From Plantago ovata (taxonomy: Eukaryota > Streptophyta > Magnoliopsida > Lamiales > Plantaginaceae): a DNA stretch of 64,000 nucleotides. Location of the stretch: the NCBI GenBank assembly GCA_028274465.1, contig CM051455.1, positions 130,668,096 to 130,732,095 on the forward strand. The letters run 5' to 3'. The notes below the pieces were generated by a model. It had not been told where the DNA came from. It searched no databases and saw only the letters and a program-made list of their open reading frames with translations. Numbering within the stretch: position 1 is the first letter of the stretch; each line of letters begins with the position of its first letter. Positions 31,589-42,933 of this stretch are shown here, one piece after another. Position numbers and translations under genes: made by a program.

Positions 31589-34101
31589 TGTAACACCCCT
31601 TTTTTTTCTATTATTTATTTAATTATTTAATTATTTATTTAATTATTTAATTTTTTTAGTTAATTAATTATCAGAGTAAATTATTTATTCGATAATTATT
31701 TAATTAATTTCGCGTAAGTAAGTTCGTTTCGTTCGTTTGGATCAAGCTGGACTTTCTGATCTGTTTAGCCCTATCGCTTGGCCCAATTCCTAGCCCGGTC
31801 AAATGGCCTGTTGACCAGCCTTTTTTTTGCTAACCCTAACCCCAGTCAGTAGTCTTCTCCTTTCCTTCACTTCTCAGCCGTCAAACACCAAAAGCAAAGA
31901 AAGAAAGACAAGAGAGAAAAGTTAGAGAAAAAAGAAAAGAGAAAGAAAGAGAGGGAGAGAGCTCTGTTGTTGTTGTCGCCGCGCCTTGCTGCCCCGTCGC
32001 CGCGCCTTGCTGCCCTGTCCTCGCCGCCGTCCGATCCAGTCGCCGCCGCCGCGTTTTACTTCCGCCGATCTGTGGTGTCGATCGATCCATTCGATCGATC
32101 CGATTGTTCGCCTGTCCGTGTCTGATCGCCGCCGCACCGGCCGCTCCGTCCTCGCCGCGCCTTGCTGCTCCGTCGCCGCGCCGCGATCTCTGTCGCCGTC
32201 TGTCCGTCTGATCGTCGCGAGCCGCCGCGTCGATCTCTGTTGACGCTCGATCGATTCCGCCGGTCCGCCTTTCGTCGTCGCCGGTCTAATTCGTTCCGTC
32301 CCGTTTTGATTTTCCGTTCTCGCAGTAAGTCGGTTCTATCCTTTGGTTGCGAATCCGATTTTGATTTCGGTTCGATTCGAATCTTGTTTTAATTCTCTTT
32401 TTCTTTTCGATCTATTCGATTGTAGATTTGTTCAACTCTCTTTTTCGATTCGAAGGTAAATCTCGAATCATTGGTTGTTCTGTCATTCGAAGTTAGTATT
32501 CTGTTTGGACTTTTTACCCTTGGACTATTTTGCCCTTGATCGATCTGACCTTGTTATTTATTTCGAACCGAGAACCGGGACTTAGGTTGTTAGTGTAGTT
32601 ACTGTTTGGCTGGACTTGTGAACTTATTGACCTCGTATGTTGACTTTGTTTTCCTGTTTGACCTCGAAAGGACTTTTGGACCTTGTTGTTACTGTTTTGG
32701 AATTTTGTGGACTGATTTGGAAAACCTAAAAACCTAAAGGACCTTTTCGCAGTTTTACCGTTGACCGTAGTTGACTGACAGTAAGCTTTTATCGTAAACC
32801 TTGTTGTTTTGAGAAGACTGTTAAGTGTTGGAGCTTCTGGTTTGTTTGTACTGTCTGTTTTTGAAAAAGGGTTTTTGCAATTTACCACTGAGGGTATTAT
32901 GGTAATTTCCAGAATCTGAAAACCGAAAGAGTTTCTGAAAATGTTTCAAACTTAGTTTCTGTTTTTGTAAGTTAGTATTGACTTGACTTGCTAGCTTAGT
33001 TGGTTAGGTCCTTGCTTGACTAACTTAGAGGTCCCGAGTTCGAACCTTGTCTTTGCCATTTTTTTTCAGCCTTTTTCCTTCCGTTCGTTCGACTTCTAAA
33101 GTGTGTTTAGTACTTTCTTGTTAGGTTCTCCGTTGTTCGTTAACCCGTAAAAGCTCGTTACTCGTTGAAGGTCTTTTGCTCGCAAGTTAAGGTGAGTGTT
33201 CACCCCTAAACCTATTATTTGCGAAAAACTGGAAGGATATGTGACAACTTGTGCTATTACTATATACTGTTTACTGTATGCTTCCGCGTAAAAGTATAAG
33301 TCCTAAGTATGACTTTTTACATTTCTGTTTATTGCTACTCTGTTCTGGACTGACCTTTCTGCAGGAATACCTCTCGGTGTTAACTATCTGTATCTGTTGT
33401 TCTGTATCTGCTCTGTTTCTGTGTGACCGGTCGATTAGGTTGTGGTTAGGTAGGCTTGGGTAGTAGAGGACTATCGAGTTTGCTTGATTATGGCCTAGTC
33501 TATTCCCTTTTAGGCGCGAGGCAGAAGTCGTTGAGGTCTACTAGGGTCGTAGGATCTGTTTCCCCAAAGTACACGGGGGTTTCTGTTTCTGTCCGGAGTT
33601 GTGCACCATCTGGAGGGAGTTATAAGGGCATTCTGGGAGTAGGAGCAATAAGGCGGGCTGCACCAACGGTCTACAACGTATCTGTTCTGTTAATCTGTTT
33701 TATGTGTTCTGTTCTGTTTGCTCGTTTTTCTGAAAAAGATTTTTTATTTTAAAACTGTTCACTTTCTGTTTTTAACTTAGAACCTCACTGAGATCCTTTA
33801 TCTCACACTCTTTTGTTTTCAAAATTCCTTCCTTCCAGATGCTGCTGAGGATGTGCGTGACTAGGATGCCAGCGACTGAGAGAAGGGTCTGGGGTGTCAT
33901 GGGTTTCTTTTCAAAATAAGAAGATAAACTTTTACTGTCTTCATTCGTTGTTTCATTCGAACTTGAGTTGTCATTGGATATTGTTTATTTCTGTTAGCGT
34001 CAAAGATTATTTGGCATTTATTGCCGACTGTTGCTATTAAAGTAATTTTCGATTTTCCTTTTTCAAGAAATTATTTTGTTTGCAAAATCGGTACCGTTAC
34101 A
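31589..34101 (+). mobile_element. Solo LTR, Ty3/gypsy chromovirus (Tekay-like), inside the LINE
   Basis: It begins TGTAACACCCC and ends ACCGTTACA, with a perfect 5-bp duplication ATGCA (31584-31588 and 34102-34106). It is 2,513 bp long, has no polyprotein and interrupts the LINE zf-RVT frame (NKIKIFLWRLL continues as HQAVPVL across the site). The TGTAACACCC start and large size match Tekay-type chromovirus LTRs. A CpG-rich block (about 31975-32310) is followed by a possible transcribed leader. A tRNA-like A/B-box pair lies at 32985-33050. Confidence 0.85.
32985..33055 (+). other. tRNA-like Pol III promoter module within the solo LTR
   Basis: TAGCTTAGTTGG fits the A-box consensus and GAGTTCGAACCTTG fits the B box, about 37 bp apart, the usual tRNA spacing. 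The flanks do not pair into an acceptor stem, so this is a tRNA-like fragment and not a tRNA gene. Confidence 0.55.
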
Positions 34102-34247
34102 ATGCAAAAGCCGCCAAAGGAAGATTTTGATTTTATTAGGTAGAGTAAGATTCCACACCCAGTTCCAATTTGTTGTACTACCAAAGCTACTACTGCCCAC
34201 ACGATCAGACTCCCGACGTTGCTTTAAATCTCTTGCCAGGTAATAGG
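34102..34247 (-). pseudogene. LINE ORF2 middle fragment between two nested LTRs
   Basis: Read on the minus strand: YYLARDLKQRRESD, then NWNWVWNLTLPNKIKIFLWR. The equivalent region of the related LINE at 13010-13110 reads YLLSRELKHRERL and DWNWIWRLDIPNKIRIFMWR. It joins 36249 upstream and 31588 downstream. Confidence 0.85.
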
Positions 34248-36248
34248 TGAAAGTATATATGTCCTAGAGACAACCAACATTAAGGGCGATATGTACTTTA
34301 CCGCGTTCAGCTTATTGGTATTTATTTATGTTACATTTATTTAAACATACATAAATACAATTGGCATTACATTTACTGGATAGATTATTTGGTTGTTTGA
34401 ATTATTCTGTAAGATGTTCCCAAGGACTAAAGATAATCACCAAGTTAGTGGGAGCTTGCGTGTCAGAACTTAAGTCCTAAAATTAGCCACTAGTTGATGG
34501 TCATTGAGACATGGGATATCAATGATGCGATAGAGACTAGCATGTGTTGTATCAGATCCTTCGAGGATGTAGTAGTTCTCACTGCTGCGAATAGCTTGGT
34601 TATTCATGATGAACACATGGACACTTTGGAGAGTGTTGGCATACCCAGTCGAGAAACCATTTGGTAAATTCTATTTAAGTGTCTATGGGAGTATCGGATT
34701 GTAGGGTGATGTAATAGTACTCAGACTTGAGGTCAATACTACATCATATGTGGAATAATATACTTTGACCATGCGCAACACTTGCACTCTTAAAGTAGGG
34801 TAGCTACGGCATGCGTTGGGTATATTAGGAAGCATATGGTGTGAGTGATTGGACCAACATCATGATTCATTCCTCCGAATAGATTCAAGGAGAGAATACT
34901 CTACATCTCATATTTAGTGCGATCATTAGTCAATGGCCACTGCAAAGATACATGTCAAAATGGTGTTTGGACATAATCATCTAGATCGACTAAGAAGATT
35001 GAGAGACAATGGATGAGTTATTGGAATAGACACTAATCTATATTCTAGATTCATTCGAGTATTCGAGAATGAAAGGACCGTATCATCAAAGTACTCTACA
35101 TCACAGGCAGTTTGTATCTCCTCAACAAACGTTCCTTACATATTAGTATTGTCTAGTGATGATTGTCTAGGAATATTCACTGAGACCTTGATTTGACCAT
35201 AGCCTGATATGTGAGGGCCTATGGGTCATATACAACTAGGTGATCATTCTCCCGATTAAGCATTAGAGTAAATTAAATGTCAATTGGATTGATAACATTT
35301 GATTTACAATATTCAAGGACATTTCATCTGATGGAAATCATTAATTAAGTTAAAATTAGATTAATGACTTAATTACTATATTAAATAAAGTATCAATTGG
35401 ATTGATAAATATTTAATTTAATATTATTGATAATGTTCTATTTGATAGAATTAATTAATTAAGTTGAATTGAATTCAATGGACTTAATTAATTTATACTT
35501 TTAGAAAGTAAATTAATTAAATTAGATTTAATTAATAAAAGAAGAAAATATTAATTAGATTAAATTAGATTTAATTAATTAAAGTTAGAAATTGCATTTG
35601 AACAAATTTAGAATGGAGTTCAAGTGCTAAAAATCCAAAAGGGGAAAGGAAAAGAGTTTTGGTCTTCCTGGACTCGAACTCAAGACCTCTCCTATGGGAA
35701 CTAGGAGAACCAACCAACTGGGCCAAGCCCATGTATCTTATTATACACGTTTTGCATGTATATATCCAGTCTGTGCGGCTGGTGTATAAAAAAGGTTAGG
35801 GTTTTGATACGTGTTGGAGCTGGTTTGTGACTTAGAGCTCTCTCCCTCTTTTGGATTTCTTCCACGGTTGTATTCGTTCTAACTTCTTTCTTTTATTCTT
35901 TGATAAATTCTCATTTTATTATGATCTTTGAGATTTATTGTTTTGCTTAATGTAGATTTTGAATATGGATTTCCTAGCATCCATGGAGAATTCATCAACG
36001 AAGAATTGAACTACGTTTGACTTGATCCTGAGGGTACGTAGGCAGCTTAGAATTGTTCTGAGTTCAGTCACAATCTTTAGAAGATAATCGAATAATTAGA
36101 TCAATGATTAATGGAAGCTGGAAGCTGGATAACGGGTATGTTATTTATGTGGAGCATGTTAAATAATCATTCAATCGATGATCCATGTAGGAAAATTTTC
36201 AAATTCCGCTGCATTAATCTTAGAGGTAATTTCCTACAATTACTAACA
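34248..36248 (+). mobile_element. Solo LTR, probably Ty1/copia, inside the LINE
   Basis: It begins TGAAAGTATATATGTCC and ends ATTACTAACA, flanked by a perfect 5-bp duplication ATAGG (34243-34247 and 36249-36253). It is 2,001 bp long and has no coding sequence; start and end do not repeat each other, so it is one LTR and not a two-LTR element. AT-rich TTAATTAATT-type stretches fill 35265-35600. A TATAAAAA box lies at about 35784 and a minus-strand tRNA-like module at about 35655-35735. Removing it restores the LINE frame (FVRSAY joined to YLARDLK). Confidence 0.8.
35655..35735 (-). other. tRNA-like module within the solo LTR
   Basis: On the minus strand TTGGCCCAGTTGGTTGG resembles an A box and CTTGAGTTCGAGTCCAGG a B box, about 40 bp apart, inside the 2.0-kb LTR just upstream of its TATA-like box. 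Acceptor pairing is absent. Confidence 0.45.
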
Positions 36249-37929
36249 ATAGGCGCTACGCACAAAATAGGTACCAAATTTGGAATAGTGCCACACTCTC
36301 AAGTCGTCAGTACCAAGAGAGACAAGAGGAATACTCAGGATACTCAAGGCGTCTTCCTCCCAAAATAATTCATGGATCAAGTCCTCATCCCATGCACAAC
36401 TAACCTGATTAATGAGTAAAGAGACAGGGAAATTACCTAGACCGTTAAAATCAGGGGTTACTGTTCTTAGGTTAAAATCCCATGGCAACCAATTATCCTC
36501 CCAAACACTTACATTCACTCCATTTCCAATTCTTCACCGCACACCCGACCTAAGGAGAGGTAAAGTTGTACTAATGCTCTTCCAAGTATAGGAAGCATTG
36601 GATTTGGGACTTGACTCAAGCACATCACAGGTAGGGAAATACTTAGCCTTCATGACCCTACTTAGAAGAGACTCAGGGAATTGAATTATTCTCCAAATTT
36701 GCTTTCCAAGCATAGCTAAATTAAAAGAATGTAAATCTCTGAAACCCATTCCTCCATCTCTTTTACTGTTACAAATAATGTTCCAATTTTTTCAATGTAT
36801 CTTCCTATCTAAACCATCCCCCCACCAAAACTTGGCAATAATTGACTCAATTTCCTTTAAAAGATATTGAGACAATTTAAAACATCCCAGACGTAGGTTA
36901 GAATAGCTTGAATCACAAACTTGATCAAAACCTCTTTTCCTGCTCTACTAAGAGTTTTATACCCATACCCCTTAACCTTGTTCCAAACCCTCTCCCTCAA
37001 CCAGCTAAAGACCTCTTTCGTAGACCTACCCATCTCAGTTGGCAACCCAAGATACTTTTCATGTTTCTCCACCACTCTAGCAAGCAAAAAGCCCCTAACC
37101 TCCTCTACTCTCCCATTCCTCGTATTTCTACTAAAAACAGCCGTAGATTTATCCACATTAATCACTTGCCCTGACGCCAAATCATATCTATCAAGGATAC
37201 TATGAATCTCACGAGCAGAATCAGAATTAGCATGACAAATCAACAAGGTATCATCATCAAAAAGTAGGTGAGAGATCCTTGGTGCGTTGGGAGCAACAGA
37301 AATCCCCCGCAATACCTCCATCTCCTCCGCATCACGAATAAGGACTCTAAAAGCTTCATTATGGAACAAAAATAAATAAGGTGAAAGAGGATCCCCCTGA
37401 CGAATCCCCCTCTCCGGCTGAAATGGGTTTAAAGGAACTCCATTGAGAAGTATGGAGTAAGAAACTCTTTTTACACTCAACATAATTAGATCAATAAAAG
37501 GAAGATCAAACCCCAATTTCTCAAGTACTCTTTCCAGGAAAGACCATTCGACTCTGTCACAAGCTTTACTCATATCTAGTTTTAAAGCCATAAAATTGTC
37601 ATTGCCCTTAGTTTTTTGCTTAATAAAATGATTTATATCACAGGCAACTAACACATTATCAGTAATAAGTCTATTGGGAACACATGCAGATTGTGTTTCA
37701 GAAATAATAGAGTTCATATGAGGTTTGAGTCGGTTGGTAATGGCTTTGGAGGCAATTTTAAAGAGGACATTGCTTAGGCTAATGGGGCGATATTGGGTGA
37801 TTAGATCAGGCTTCTTGCACTTAGGAATCAGCACAACATGTGTATTGTTCAAATCAGGATTAATATTGTGGTTGTTTAGAAAATCAAAGGCACATTCAAT
37901 AACATTGGGGCCAACAACATGCCAAAAAC
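36249..37929 (-). pseudogene. LINE ORF2: reverse transcriptase palm/thumb and linker
   Basis: One frame of 331 codons (37852-36857) contains the RT motifs: VLIPKCKKPDLITQYRPISL, LKLDMSKACDRVEW, GIRQGDPLSPYLF, and SHLLFDDDTLL where the catalytic FADD has become FDDD. KYLGLPTEMGRS and GKEVLIKFVIQAI follow. Downstream frames (36749-36534, 36518-36243) carry MGFRDLHSFNLAMLGKQ and VWEDNWLPW. Frameshifts separate them. Confidence 0.9.
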
Positions 37930-38568
37930 CTATGTTTTAAAAGTCGGAACCGGAAGTCAAGCCGGAGACCCCCCAAAAAGGTCGGACCGGGGTCGGATCG
38001 GTCGAGCCGTTTTAGGCCGGATTGAGCCGGTATAGCATATAAAATTATAAAAATATATATATGTGTGTGCCGTGTACATATAATATTCTATTTTTCATAA
38101 TAAAAGCGAAAATAAGTGTTACTAAAAAAATGTAGTAATTTTTTTTTGTCCTTCGTAATTTTCTAGATCACATAGAACGAAAGTGAGAGCGTAAAAGTTC
38201 TAAGAATTAGAGAGTGAAATCGACTTAGAGCGTTAATCAATAAATAATTAATTTATATATAAATGGACTTTATAATGTGTTTTAATATAATGAATACATG
38301 GTGGAAGAAGCAGCTTCTGCAAGGAAAATTTCCTTCTTTTTTTTTTATTTTTTTTTTGTTTTTTTCTTTTTGAAAAATGTCCAAAACCGGAAAAACCGGC
38401 GGCTCGTCGGTTTCCAGATCATCGGTTTTCACCGGTTCTTGACCGATTTTGCCGATTTTTTGGACTCCGGCTAAAAGGCGGTTTTCTGTGTGCTTTTGAG
38501 CCGGACTCCCTTCGGCTTGCGGCCGAACCGGTCGAACCGGACGGTCGGACCCGATTTAAAAAACATAG
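37930..38568. mobile_element. Non-autonomous hAT-like element inserted in the LINE
   Basis: The terminal inverted repeats begin CTATGTTTTAAAAGTCGG and end CCGATTTAAAAAACATAG. The element is flanked by a perfect 8-bp duplication CCAAAAAC (37922-37929 and 38569-38576). It is 639 bp long; the subterminal regions are rich in GGTCGGACCGG / CCGGTCGAACCGG units, while the middle is AT-rich with poly-T. No transposase. Removing it joins the LINE RT sequence (SYQRFW to the following VVGPNVIECAFDF). Confidence 0.85.
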
Positions 38569-38576
38569 CCAAAAAC

Positions 38577-39951
38577 GTTGGTAAGATAAAGCTGGCATAC
38601 CATCAGGACCAAGGGATTTTAAAGGGTACATGTCAAAAAGAATGGATTTTACCTCCGAGACAGTAAAAGGTTGAGACAACTTCTGGTTGATTCTTGGATC
38701 CACACGACGACTCATAGTTCTCACAACATCCTCAATCTCTGCATCGGCCCTCGACTTCGGAATATGTTGCTGAAGTAATCTGTGATTATTTGACCCATGG
38801 AAGCCTCATCAGTCATCAACACGCCACTAGCATCTTTCAGACCCATAATTTCATTCACCTTGGCTCTTTTGGAAGCCTGATTATGAAATTTTTTGGTGTT
38901 TCTATCCCCTTCGGCTAGCCACTACACCTTAGCTCTTTACTTCCACATCACCTCTTCCCTATCCAAGACCTCCTCTAACTCCAATTTAGTATTGCGCTGC
39001 GCTTGTTTCACAACAGTTGTAAACGGCTGCTTTCGAAGATCCCCAAGTTTACGCCTGAGCTGCTTTACCCTTTCTTTAACACACCCAAAAACATCCCTTT
39101 CCCAATTAATGAGCCCCAATTTGCAGTTCTCTAGATTCTGCTCCATACTCAGATCGACATCCCAATTACTGTTAATAATTTGCCCGCAGTCCTCCCGTTT
39201 TAACCACATGGACTCAAACTTGAATCGCTTTCTGTGTTGTCTGTATCTCCGCCTGACTGTGCCCTTCAGACGAATCAAGATGGGGATGTGGTCTGAATGG
39301 TCGGTTTCTAGATGAGTGGTGCGTGTTTTTGGGAATAAATCTATCCAATTCTGTGTGGCTGTGCTTCTATCTAAACGAATCTCTATATGAGATGGGTCAG
39401 GTTGTCGGTTCGACCACGTGTACTCATATCCCTCAAAACCCAAATTGATCAAACCGCATTGCATAAGGGCCTCATGCACGAAAATTCCTCATCCTCCATT
39501 CAGGGACCAATTGTTCACCTTTTTTATCATTATTAGTAGTAACTTCATTAAAATCCCCAAAGCAAAGCCATTCCCTATTAGATTGCTGGCCCAACCTTTT
39601 TAATAAATTCCATGTCCTTTTCCTCTTAGATGTATCAGGCTCTGCATAAAAACCCGTGAACCTCCAGGAAATGTCACTTTCTACCAATTGAACTGTTGCA
39701 TCAATATGATTTAAGGAATAGCTTTGAATTATCACATTAGTCTCTTCATCCCATAAAAGTGCCAACCCTCCTGATTTTCCAACAACATCGACTGAAATAC
39801 CAAGCAAATCAAATCTCTGTTTAATCTTATTAATCACCCGGGCTCCCATTAAAAAAATAAGATTGGGGGTATGAGTACAGAGTAACTCTCCCAACGCTCG
39901 AATTGTCCAAGGGCCCCCCAGTCCCTGCCAATTCCATGAGATGCAACTCAT
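38577..39951 (-). pseudogene. LINE ORF2 N-terminus: endonuclease and start of RT
   Basis: ORF2 starts at ATG 39951 with MSCISWNWQGLGGPWTIRAL, an apurinic-like endonuclease. It continues FTGFYAEPDTSKRKRTWNLL and WLCFGDFNEVTTNNDKKGE, then after a frameshift near 39475 GYEYTWSNRQPD and ETDHSDHIPILIRLKG, completing the domain. At about 38900-38940 two in-frame stops (K*RAKV*WLAEGDRNTK) replace glutamine or tryptophan codons. The RT begins near 38724 (SVSEVKSILFDMYPLKSLG-like text). Confidence 0.9.
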
Positions 39952-41953
39952 GGTTCTAGTTGCATAACAACCTCCGCCTCTGGTAAAAAAGAACCTTCCG
40001 AAACTGTAACTCGACCTTTCTTAACCACATGTTTCTCTTGTTCCTCTACACCTCGTTTCTTATTAGTACTCGACTTCCTCCCATCCTTAGAGATATATTT
40101 TTTGACCTTATTAGTTGAACCCGGTGCAGACATTTCTTTGGTGGTATTTGGCGTTGGGCTAGAGGGTATTAATGGGATATCTGAATCTGGGTTCAGGCTT
40201 TTTATAAGTTGGGTTTCTGAGGTATTATCAGGAAGTGGGTTCTGGATAGCATAAGGGTGAGTTGGGCTGGCATTGGATTGTAGGATATAGGTTGTGGGTG
40301 ACATTTGCATTTGGCCCAAAGCTCGAAAACCGGGTGGGCTCAGAGGTGAGGGTAATGGGTTAATTATGGATGAGTGAAATTGTTGGGCCTGGGTAAAATT
40401 AAGTGCATCGATTTCCATGGGGTTGGGATAGTTAGGTGGATTATGGTCTGGCTAAAAAAGGGCTATTTCTTGTCCAGTCTTATTTGTTGGTTGACTACTA
40501 GCGGAATTACTACTACTACCAAAGCAAACGTCAGTCAAATGGGATGAAAAATTTGAAAACTCACCATTAGGTTGGTTAAAAAGTGGAACAGATTTTGAAA
40601 GTATGTTCTTCCCTTTTGCCGCTGCAGTCTGTTTCGTACTTTCAGGATTCTGTTTCCTACCAGTCGATGGACTTTTACCCAAAATACCCCTGCCATGACT
40701 GTCAGAATCTGCCATCCCCTGAGACCTACCGCCGCCCCGAGACTGCGTAGCATGAACAAAGGTGAGGAATGGTGCAACATGTCTCGCCCGTTGCCCTCCA
40801 AAAAATTTTGATTTCTGCGTTGGCGGTACGCCTCACATCCAACCCCCATATTCCAAAGCTTTCTCTGGAACATTATAAGTATCAGCAAGCAGCTCCAAAC
40901 AACAATGACAGTCTTTCACTGTGTGCCCAATTATCCCGCAAAAGTAGCAAAAGTTCGGAAGTCGTTCATACTTCACAAGCACCTGTTTCAATTTCCCATC
41001 CAACCTCCAGTTTCATACACCGTTGTAAAGGTTTTGTGATGTCAATATCAACACGAAACCTCATAGCTGTAGCTGGCATGTCTTTGTTCATCTCAGTACC
41101 CAGTTTGTTGCCAATTATTCTAGCCACCCCTTCATTTATATAAGCCAAAAGGTAATGGTGATACCTGAACGTAAAAGGTGCATATATTCAAATCAACATC
41201 AGATGGATTGACCCCCTCCTTGATTGTCCTGAAAACAACCAGATTTCGGTCAAACGCCCAAGGATCGCGAGAAATAATTTTACGTCGATCTGCTGCGTGT
41301 CCAAATTGGCAAACAATCCTATCTTCACCATGTTTTTTCATAGCCGTCGGACGTAGCAAATCCCAAGTAGTAAACATTGTGCGCTCGAAGGCCTCCAAAT
41401 TAATCTGTTTTCTGGAAAAAACCTTACCCACCAAGCACATCTCACGATTTAACAAAGTCCCCTGTTGTAACTCCACCAGTATGCGAACTGTAGCCTCCTC
41501 ACATTCTTTCAAATTCAAAATCTTACCAAATCCAGCCACCACTTCAGAATCCAAATGATCGATACTAAAGCAAATAGAGGTTGTTGTGTGAACTATCAGT
41601 AGTCGGGGTCGTCGAAACAGCCAAGGCCACCTGTGGAAATGGTAATGGAGAAGAAAAAAAACAAAGAAGACAAGGGTAAAATATAGGAGGCGATGATAAG
41701 TAATAGATATAAGACGTTGAAACAGATAAGTGAGGATCACGGTTTGAGATAAATCATTTGAAGAAAATAACAAACTAAAGGGCAGAAAAGTAACCAAACA
41801 AGAACCATATCTGGCCATTTCCTGGAAATCATACGCTGAGGCAGTGAGGATTGACGCCCTGCAATGGCTAAACCTTACCCATTTGTGGAGCTGTCGAAAA
41901 AGAAAACGGGGGGGGGGGGAGGTAGTAGGAACTCTCACGTGAAGAGGACCCAT
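39948..41953 (-). pseudogene. LINE ORF1 (gag-like, DUF4283 and zinc knuckle)
   Basis: The first part (41953-41132) includes ATVRILVELQQGTLLNREMC and DPWAFDRNLVVFRTIKEG, typical of DUF4283 in plant LINE ORF1. Next come ATAMRFRVDIDITKPLQRCM and a CCHC zinc knuckle CYFCGIIGHTVKDC (about 40920-40960). A low-complexity Ser/Pro/Asn-rich tail with a basic segment (KKRGVEEQEKHVVKKGRV) ends at MQLEP, stop 39950-39948. Frameshifts split it into at least three frames. Its stop overlaps the ORF2 start as ATGA. Confidence 0.85.
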
Positions 41954-42008
41954 TCTCCAGCCGGAGGAAGCAACTCTCAGATGAGAGGAATTTTTTTATC
42001 CCTTATAT

Positions 42009-42477
42009 TTTTACATATTCTTCATCTCTCTAGTCTACTCTCGCTTCTGCAACTTTTCTTGTTTCAGTTCTTATCTTTCCATTTTTCTTCTCATCTCAAT
42101 AACTTTATCTAAATTGTGTACCTTGGTTTAACCTCAATAAATGGTCTTTCTTATTCTCTCACCAACAGATAAATTCACTGTTTCTCTGTGTTCGAGCGAT
42201 TGATCGAGCTGTTGTTTCTGTGTTCAATGGATGTTCAACCCCAATAAATGTTAATCAATCTTTGTCTTGTTTTTTGGGTTGGGTTTCATTAGTGCTGTGT
42301 GGGTTTGATTTCAGTAAGAATTTCGGAAGGGAAGCAAGCTTTTTTCCAACAAAACACAGTTTCGAATTAGTTCTTCCTTAGTTCGCGAATTAACAAAACG
42401 TAATTCTTATTAAAGCACGTATTTCGCTCTGTGTTCGTCAGAACGTACACAAAGTCACTACCACTCACTAGTCACTA
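42009..42477. other. Short region between LINE 5' end and MITE, upstream of APC1
   Basis: Pyrimidine-rich, no gene. Together with the MITE that follows it makes up the distal upstream region of APC1. Confidence 0.4.
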
Positions 42478-42820
42478 GGGGGCCGTTTGGTTCGGTAGTA
42501 AAAGGAAAAGTTTTTAAAAATTCGTTACATTTCCATGATTGGTTACTAAGAAATCTGTTTCGGGAAATGTGTCATTTTGGTCAGACCGGTTTTGCAATAA
42601 ATAAAATCAGAAATGTGTTTTGGTAGATTTTGTGCATAAAAATTGGGGAGATTTCCCACTTCAATTTCCTGATTTTTCAAATTCCGGTTTTGAATGGACT
42701 TTATAAGGAACCAAGCAAGGAAAAGGAAATGTGAATTTTTCCCACTTCAATTTCCTGATTTCTGATTCAACTCAATTTCCTAGAAAAAACTACTTTTACA
42801 TTTCCTACTTGAAACCGGCC
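42478..42820. mobile_element. MITE with GGCCGTTTGGTT-type ends, upstream of APC1
   Basis: The left end GGGGGCCGTTTGGTTCGGTAG and the right end CTACTTGAAACCGGCC are inverted, with CTA on each side (42475-42477 and 42821-42823). The interior holds several copies of TTCCCACTTCAATTTCCTGATTT-like text. It is related to the Tourist-like element at 19869-20354. It ends 113 bp before the APC1 start codon. Confidence 0.65.
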
Positions 42821-42933
42821 CTAGGTTCTAATTTCTACTTTCCAAATCCTAAAACCCAGAGAAAGAAAGGGCGGGAGATAATTCCAATCCCACAGCTCTC
42901 TGTGAGTCCACCCCCTTTCTCTCCACGCCAAAA

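Larger units (their letters stand above)
30610..41996 (-). mobile_element. Full-length L1-type LINE with three nested insertions
   Basis: Target-site duplication TATCCCTTATAT (30598-30609 and 41997-42008) brackets a minus-strand LINE whose poly(A) shows as a T run at about 30610-30618. From its 5' end it carries ORF1 (gag-like, 41953-39948), ORF2 endonuclease (39951-38937), reverse transcriptase (38724-36857), a linker and zf-RVT (36518-36249 continuing at 34247-34102 and 31588), and RNase H (about 31177-30858). Removing the three nested elements (37930-38568, 34248-36248, 31589-34101) leaves about 6.2 kb, a normal plant L1 length. At each nested site the LINE reading frame resumes once insert and TSD are removed. 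Stops and frameshifts show it is inactive. Confidence 0.92.

Noticed and set aside
31986-32392. Overlapping Arg/Ser-rich open frames in a CpG-rich block
   Set aside because: They lie inside the 2.5-kb solo LTR, exist only because the block is GC-rich and stop-poor, and resemble no protein; the block fits an LTR promoter or leader region.
40769-41143. Plus-strand open frames at 36908-41558
   Set aside because: They are antisense shadows of the LINE ORFs, whose minus-strand frames carry recognisable motifs.
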